Below are positions 23,999-27,811 of a stretch of 27,811 bases of DNA, piece by piece. Location: contig DATMLF010000047.1 in assembly GCA_035570595.1 (NCBI GenBank), forward strand, positions 1 to 27,811. Reading direction: 5' to 3'. The translations under genes were made by a program, and so were the position numbers. Numbering within the stretch: the stretch's first letter is position 1; each line of letters begins with the position of its first letter. This DNA is from AP-15 sp035570595. Its GTDB lineage: Bacteria > Pseudomonadota > Alphaproteobacteria > ATCC43930 > CGMCC-115725. Below the pieces are notes generated by a model. It did no database searches and was not told the origin of the DNA. It was given only the letters and a program-made list of their open reading frames with translations.

Positions 23999-24954
23999 GC
24001 TGGGCGCCTCCGCTGCTGTTGGTTGGCGCGGTCGGCGCGGTCGGCGTGCTGCACACGATGGTCCCCGACCATTGGGCCCCGATCGCGCTCGTCGCCCGCG
24101 AGCGCGGCTGGACAACGACCGAAACGGCGCGCGCCGCCTTGCAGGCCGGGGCCGGGCATGTCGCCTCGACCTTGGTGATCGGGCTCGCGGTGTGGGTCGC
24201 CGGGGTCGCGTTCGCCGACCGCTTCGGCCATCTCGTCGATCTCGTCTCGAGCGCGGCGCTGGTCGCGTTTGGCGGCTGGGTCGCGGTCTCGGCCTGGCGC
24301 GAGCTGGGCGCCGCAACGGATCGCGGCCCTCGCCACAACCACGGTCATCGGCATGCTCACGCCCACACCGACAACCACGGCAACCACCACGCCCATCGCG
24401 ACGACACCCGCGCTCACCGGGATGAAGACGCGTCGGATCGCGTCGCGGGCGAACCGGACATGCCCGCCTACAGGCGTGCGCCGGCGCTCGCCGACGACCG
24501 GCTCTACGCTCCGTTGCGCGGCGAGGCCGCGGTGTTGACGAGGCACGCGCATGTCCACCGCCACGGGCGTGGTGCGGCGCACCTGCATTGGCACGACCAC
24601 ACGCCGCGGACGGCGCACGCGGTCTCGGCCGGATTCGCGAGCGCGCCGCCGTTGCACCGCCATCGCCACAAGACGAGCGGGCGCACCGCGTTGCTGCTGG
24701 TCCTCGGCTCCTCGCCGATGGTCGAAGGCATCCCGGCGTTTTTCGCCGCCGCCAAATACGGCGCCGCGCTGATTTCGGTCATGGCCGCGGTCTTCGCGCT
24801 CGCGACGATCGCGACCTATACGATCCTCTGCGTCTATTCCGCCGCCGGGCTGCAGCGGCTGCGGCTCGGCGCGGTCGAGCGCTACGGCGAAGTCGCGAGC
24901 GGCGTCGTCATCATGCTCGTCGGCGTCGCGTTCGGGCTCCGGCCCGCCCTCTAG
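23995..24954 (+). CDS. NicO/UreH-like membrane transporter with histidine-rich loop
   Basis: The 319-residue product has about six membrane segments: three before the loop (about 3-24, 52-74, 80-101) and three after it (about 230-250, 256-282, 298-315). The first contains GVLHTMVPDHWAPI, like the histidine/aspartate motifs of nickel-cobalt NicO, HupE and UreH transporters. A cytoplasmic or periplasmic loop at about 111-226 carries some 23 histidines, largely HxH. The later GSSPMVEGIPAFF segment resembles the second conserved half. Metal choice and direction of transport cannot be read from sequence; RcnA-like efflux and urease-type nickel supply are both possible, and no urease or hydrogenase gene is nearby. 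Confidence 0.75.
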   Translation: MSWAPPLLLVGAVGAVGVLHTMVPDHWAPIALVARERGWTTTETARAALQAGAGHVASTLVIGLAVWVAGVAFADRFGHLVDLVSSAALVAFGGWVAVSAWRELGAATDRGPRHNHGHRHAHAHTDNHGNHHAHRDDTRAHRDEDASDRVAGEPDMPAYRRAPALADDRLYAPLRGEAAVLTRHAHVHRHGRGAAHLHWHDHTPRTAHAVSAGFASAPPLHRHRHKTSGRTALLLVLGSSPMVEGIPAFFAAAKYGAALISVMAAVFALATIATYTILCVYSAAGLQRLRLGAVERYGEVASGVVIMLVGVAFGLRPAL

Positions 24955-25022
24955 CCCGCGGCCGTCCCTACGCGAAACGGAGCACGTTTCCGCAGCGGTT
25001 GTCGTCAAGCGCCACCGGGAAT

Positions 25023-25120
25023 CGTCTTGCCCGGACTTGTTCCGGGCATCCACGGACGCACAACGGCGCCTCGGGGGTGTCGCGAAGGCGTGGATGGCCG
25101 GGTCGAGCCCGGCCAAGACG
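25023..25120. repeat. REP-like inverted repeat element
   Basis: Two 32-base arms (25023-25054 and 25089-25120) are inverted copies with 26 matching positions. Each arm is itself a small hairpin (GCCCGGA/TCCGGGC and GGCCGGG/CCCGGCC). The sequence type CGTCTTGCCCGGxCTxG..CCGGGCATCCACG is that of dispersed palindromic repeats common between genes of alphaproteobacteria. It lies between two convergent genes and could form a transcript-ending structure. Confidence 0.85.
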
Positions 25121-25137
25121 AAATCGGTCCGGCGGCG

Positions 25138-26505
25138 CTACTCGGCGGCGGCGAGGGTGGGGCGCTGGCGGCGCAATTCGGCGACCCGGCTGCGGGTGTA
25201 GAGCTCGGTCCAGTTGCTGAGCGCGAAATCGGTGACCTTGCGCGGGTCATAGCCGCGTTCCTCGACCTCAAACTTCTCGCCGGCGATGTGGACGGCGCGG
25301 ATCCGGCTGCGCTCCTGCAACAGGCCGATGTCGCTCAGCGGCGAGAAGTCGACCGCGATAAAATCGGCGAACCGCCCCGGCTCCAATGCCCCGATCCGGT
25401 CGCCTTCGGTCATAAAGCGGGCGTTGACCTCGGTCGCCGCGCGCATCGCCGCGGCCGGGCTGAAGCCGAGGTCGTCGACGAACAATTCGAGCTCGCGCGC
25501 ATTCCACTCGCCATAGGGTGTGACCGCGAACCCGGTGTCGGTCCCGGTCATAAACGGGATGCCGGCGGCGCGCGCCTTTTTCCAGTTGACGCAGCCGATC
25601 TCGTACTCGCGCAGCGCCGCGGCGGGCCGGCCCTTCTGCCCGGCGGGCTCGTGCGGCTGGGTAAAGTCGATGACGTTTTTCGGCTGGGTCAGGGTCGGGC
25701 ACAACGCGCTGCCGGTTTCGAGCATCGCGGCGATGCACTCGTCGTCGAGATGGTTGGCGTGAAAGATCAAATCGACCCCGCTGCGCGCGGCATAGAGCGT
25801 CGCCTCGCGGCCGCGGGCATGCACGACGACCTTTTTGCCGAGGCGATGGCTCTCGCGCACCATCGCGTCGGTTTCGTCCTGGTTGAACGCGGCGACGAGC
25901 TCGCCGTTGTCGCGGCGCTGAATCCCGTCGAGCGCGATCTTGATGCAGTCGACGCCGTTCTTGACCTGGCGGCGGACTTCCTGGACCGCCTCCGCGGTAT
26001 TTGTCACGAGCTTGCCGATCGAGGTTTCGGGGGCGCCGATCCACGTCGGATACCAGTCGGTCAGGCCTTGATGGCTGGTGATGTAAGGCCCGGCCGCCAT
26101 GACCCGCGGGCCGTCGAACAGCCCGGCGCGGATCGCGTTGCGGATCGACAGGCTGATCTGGCCGGCGTCCCCCGGCGAGCACAGCGCGGTAAAACCGGCG
26201 GCGGCGCATTTCTGCGCGAAGAACAGACCGCGCAGCGCGCGAAACTCGAGCGGGCTGTAGAGGTCGATGTCCTCCTCGCTCTTGGCGTTGCCGTAGGCGA
26301 GGTGGGTGTGCACGTCGATCAGCCCGGGCATCACGAAGAGCTGCGAATAATCGAATGCCCGGTCGCCGCGCGCCCGCTGCGGCGCATCCGCGTCGGCGCC
26401 GACATAAAGGATCACGCCCGCTTCATCGAAGACCAGCGTCCGCCCGGCTTCGGCATCGTCGTCGCGCCCGGTGAACAGCTGGCCGCAGCGCACAAAGGTC
26501 TTCAT
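25138..26505 (-). CDS. Imidazolonepropionase-like amidohydrolase
   Basis: The 455-residue product is a metal-dependent hydrolase of the amidohydrolase superfamily in the imidazolonepropionase/prolidase-like branch. It has the MPGLIDVHTH motif (His66, His68), Lys189 in CIKIALDG as a candidate carboxylated lysine, His229 in VVVHARG, His249 in IFHANH, and Asp323 in TGTDTG. The C-terminal GRFADFIAVD strand completes the composite beta domain. No signal peptide is evident. The ATG at 26505 has GGGAG eight bases upstream; a TTG at 26523 is less likely. Neighbours give no substrate hint: no histidine-utilisation genes are nearby. Members act on peptides, cyclic amides and lactams, so the reaction is left open. 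Confidence 0.88.
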   Translation of the reverse strand: MKTFVRCGQLFTGRDDDAEAGRTLVFDEAGVILYVGADADAPQRARGDRAFDYSQLFVMPGLIDVHTHLAYGNAKSEEDIDLYSPLEFRALRGLFFAQKCAAAGFTALCSPGDAGQISLSIRNAIRAGLFDGPRVMAAGPYITSHQGLTDWYPTWIGAPETSIGKLVTNTAEAVQEVRRQVKNGVDCIKIALDGIQRRDNGELVAAFNQDETDAMVRESHRLGKKVVVHARGREATLYAARSGVDLIFHANHLDDECIAAMLETGSALCPTLTQPKNVIDFTQPHEPAGQKGRPAAALREYEIGCVNWKKARAAGIPFMTGTDTGFAVTPYGEWNARELELFVDDLGFSPAAAMRAATEVNARFMTEGDRIGALEPGRFADFIAVDFSPLSDIGLLQERSRIRAVHIAGEKFEVEERGYDPRKVTDFALSNWTELYTRSRVAELRRQRPTLAAAE

Positions 26506-26658
26506 TGGAGGCGCTCCCGTCAAAAAGCTCGCGCGACTCTAGCGGCAAGCGCCAGGCCCGGCAATCCCGCCGCCGGGACTTGGCCCAACCCGGTACGACC
26601 TCGGTCGAGCGAGCTGCCAGCCGACCGCGTTGCGGCGCAAAGCAGATGCCATTCCCGT

Positions 26659-26697
26659 GTTGATTAGGTTGACAGAGTCAACAATCTTGTTGACGAT
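26659..26697 (+). promoter_or_regulatory. Candidate promoter and operator of the MarR-GNAT gene
   Basis: The palindrome GTTGAC-AGA-GTCAAC (26668-26682) overlaps a perfect -35 TTGACA (26669-26674), with ACGATA as a possible -10 after 18 bases. GTTGAT at 26659 and a second GTTGAC at 26689 add direct copies of the half-site. The arrangement suits autoregulation by a MarR-type dimer, which is inference. Confidence 0.5.
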
Positions 26698-26720
26698 AGC
26701 ATCTTTAATCGGGTGCGCCC

Positions 26721-27650
26721 ATGCAGGACACGGGTTTTCAGCGGCGGGTCGCCGAACTGCGCCGGTTCAACCGTTTCTACACGCAAAAAATCGGCGTGCT
26801 GGAAGACGGGTTGCTGGCGAGCCCGTTCTCGCTGACCGAGGCGCGCGTGTTGTACGAAATCGCCGCCGCCGACGAGCAGACGGCGGCCGGGCTCGGCAAG
26901 CAACTAGGGCTCGACCGCGGTTATCTGAGCCGCATCTTGCGCGGCCTCGAGCGTCGCGGGCTGGTCCATCGCACCCGCTCGGCCGCCGACCGGCGCCTCG
27001 GCCTATTGGCCCTGACCGAGCCGGGGCATGCTGCCTTTGCCGAGCTCGACGCGCGCTCGCAGGCCGAGGTCGGGGCGCTGCTGCGCACCCTGCCGGAAGA
27101 CGCGCAGACTCGGCTTTCCGCCGCCGCCGGCGCGATCGAGCGGATTCTCGGTGGCCCCGGCAGCGGCGGCTCCGGCTATGTGCTGCGCCCGCACCGGGCG
27201 GGCGACATCGGCTGGATCACCGCGCGCCACGGCGTGCTCTATGCGCGCGAATACGGCTGGGACTTGCAGTTCGAGGCGCTGGTCGCCGAGGTCGCGGCAA
27301 AATTCCTGCGCGAGTTCAAGCGAGAGCGCGAATGCTGCTGGATTGCCGAACAGGACGGCGAAACCGTCGGCTCGGCAATGCTGGTCGAAGACAGTGCCGC
27401 CGTCGCCAAGCTGCGCCTGTTGCTGGTCGAGCCCGAGGCGCGCGGCCACGGCATCGGCGCCCGGCTGGTTCAGGAATGCCTGCGCTTTGCCCGCGACGCC
27501 CGCTATCAAAAGGTGTCGCTGTGGACCAACAGCGTCCTCGTCGCGGCGCGGCGGATTTACGAGAACGCCGGGTTTCGCATGGTCGACGCGCAGCCGCACC
27601 ACAGCTTTGGCCACGACCTCGTCGGCGAGACCTGGGAACTCACCCTGTAG
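26721..27650 (+). CDS. MarR-type regulator fused to a GNAT acetyltransferase domain
   Basis: The 309-residue product has a winged-helix MarR domain in residues 1 to about 143 (recognition region GLDRGYLSRILRGLERRGLV, wing near RTRSAADRR). A GNAT domain follows from about 152, with acetyl-CoA motif RGHGIGARL at 241-249 and the YENAGFR segment near 280-286. Such helix-turn-helix/GNAT fusions occur in many bacteria; the acetylated substrate is generally unknown. It probably binds its own repeat-rich promoter just upstream and may acetylate an amino group of a small molecule or protein. It is divergent from the imidazolonepropionase-like hydrolase gene, which could be a target. Confidence 0.9.
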   Translation: MQDTGFQRRVAELRRFNRFYTQKIGVLEDGLLASPFSLTEARVLYEIAAADEQTAAGLGKQLGLDRGYLSRILRGLERRGLVHRTRSAADRRLGLLALTEPGHAAFAELDARSQAEVGALLRTLPEDAQTRLSAAAGAIERILGGPGSGGSGYVLRPHRAGDIGWITARHGVLYAREYGWDLQFEALVAEVAAKFLREFKRERECCWIAEQDGETVGSAMLVEDSAAVAKLRLLLVEPEARGHGIGARLVQECLRFARDARYQKVSLWTNSVLVAARRIYENAGFRMVDAQPHHSFGHDLVGETWELTL

Positions 27651-27811
27651 CCCCTTCGCGAGTTCAACAGCATCATCCCCAGGACGAAATCGCAAGCCGC
27701 CGCCGCGGTGGATATCGGGCGAAGCTCCCGCTCCGCCCGCCCCGAGGGCAGGCGCCGCCGCAATAGCCAACCAGGCGTCGTTTCGCCCTCGCCCTTCTGC
27801 TATTTTCCACT

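Noticed and set aside
24345..24675. Short repeated CAC/CAT-rich motifs as a CRISPR-like or tandem repeat array
   Set aside because: They are histidine codons of the transporter loop, with no constant repeat length or spacers. No CRISPR array was seen in the window.
27651..27811. Possible gene start or end at the right edge
   Set aside because: No open frame with recognisable content or a good ribosome-binding site is visible in the last 161 bases.

Overview
The window looks like part of a chromosome from a GC-rich alphaproteobacterium, plausibly of a Rhodospirillales-like lineage. The evidence is gene order and protein type: a tig-clpP-clpX block, a fabD-fabG-acpP-fabF-mltG block, and an rpsF-rpsR-(DUF2232-like membrane protein)-rplI operon followed by dnaB. 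Genus and species cannot be told from sequence reading alone.

Left part, about 1-13957, is core genome. On the minus strand lie clpX (cut by the window edge), clpP and tig, which encode the ClpXP protease and the ribosome-bound chaperone trigger factor. A tRNA-Leu(UAG) gene with an encoded CCA end follows. After a gene-free stretch of about 375 bases come mltG (peptidoglycan lytic transglycosylase) and the fatty-acid synthesis genes fabF, acpP, fabG and fabD, transcribed toward the left in the order fabD to mltG. From 8726 the strand switches: rpsF, rpsR, a polytopic membrane protein and rplI form a ribosomal-protein operon with a structured leader. A cyclopropane-fatty-acid synthase and the replicative helicase dnaB follow.

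Middle part, about 13982-17685, is accessory: an adenylosuccinate-lyase-family enzyme away from any purine gene, a secreted PEBP-like protein, and a TIM-barrel amidohydrolase. A strong hairpin separates the last two, which converge.

The 17873-23570 region is a compact aerobic benzoate gene set of the box (benzoyl-CoA epoxidation) type: a benzoate-CoA ligase, divergently transcribed from a BoxR-type regulator (HTH plus shikimate-kinase-like domain), then boxC and boxB. The ligase makes benzoyl-CoA, BoxB forms the 2,3-epoxide with O2, BoxC hydrolyses and opens the ring, and BoxR probably senses benzoyl-CoA. The reductase boxA and the aldehyde dehydrogenase boxD are not in the window.

The 23617-24954 region is the most unusual part. 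A two-gene operon encodes a small XRE-type repressor with a histidine-rich tail, overlapping by 4 bases a NicO/UreH-like membrane protein with a very histidine-rich loop. A near-perfect inverted repeat with 14-base arms overlaps its predicted promoter. It reads as a candidate metal-responsive efflux or uptake switch.

The right end carries a REP-like inverted repeat, an imidazolonepropionase-like amidohydrolase, and a MarR-GNAT fusion with its own repeat-rich promoter.
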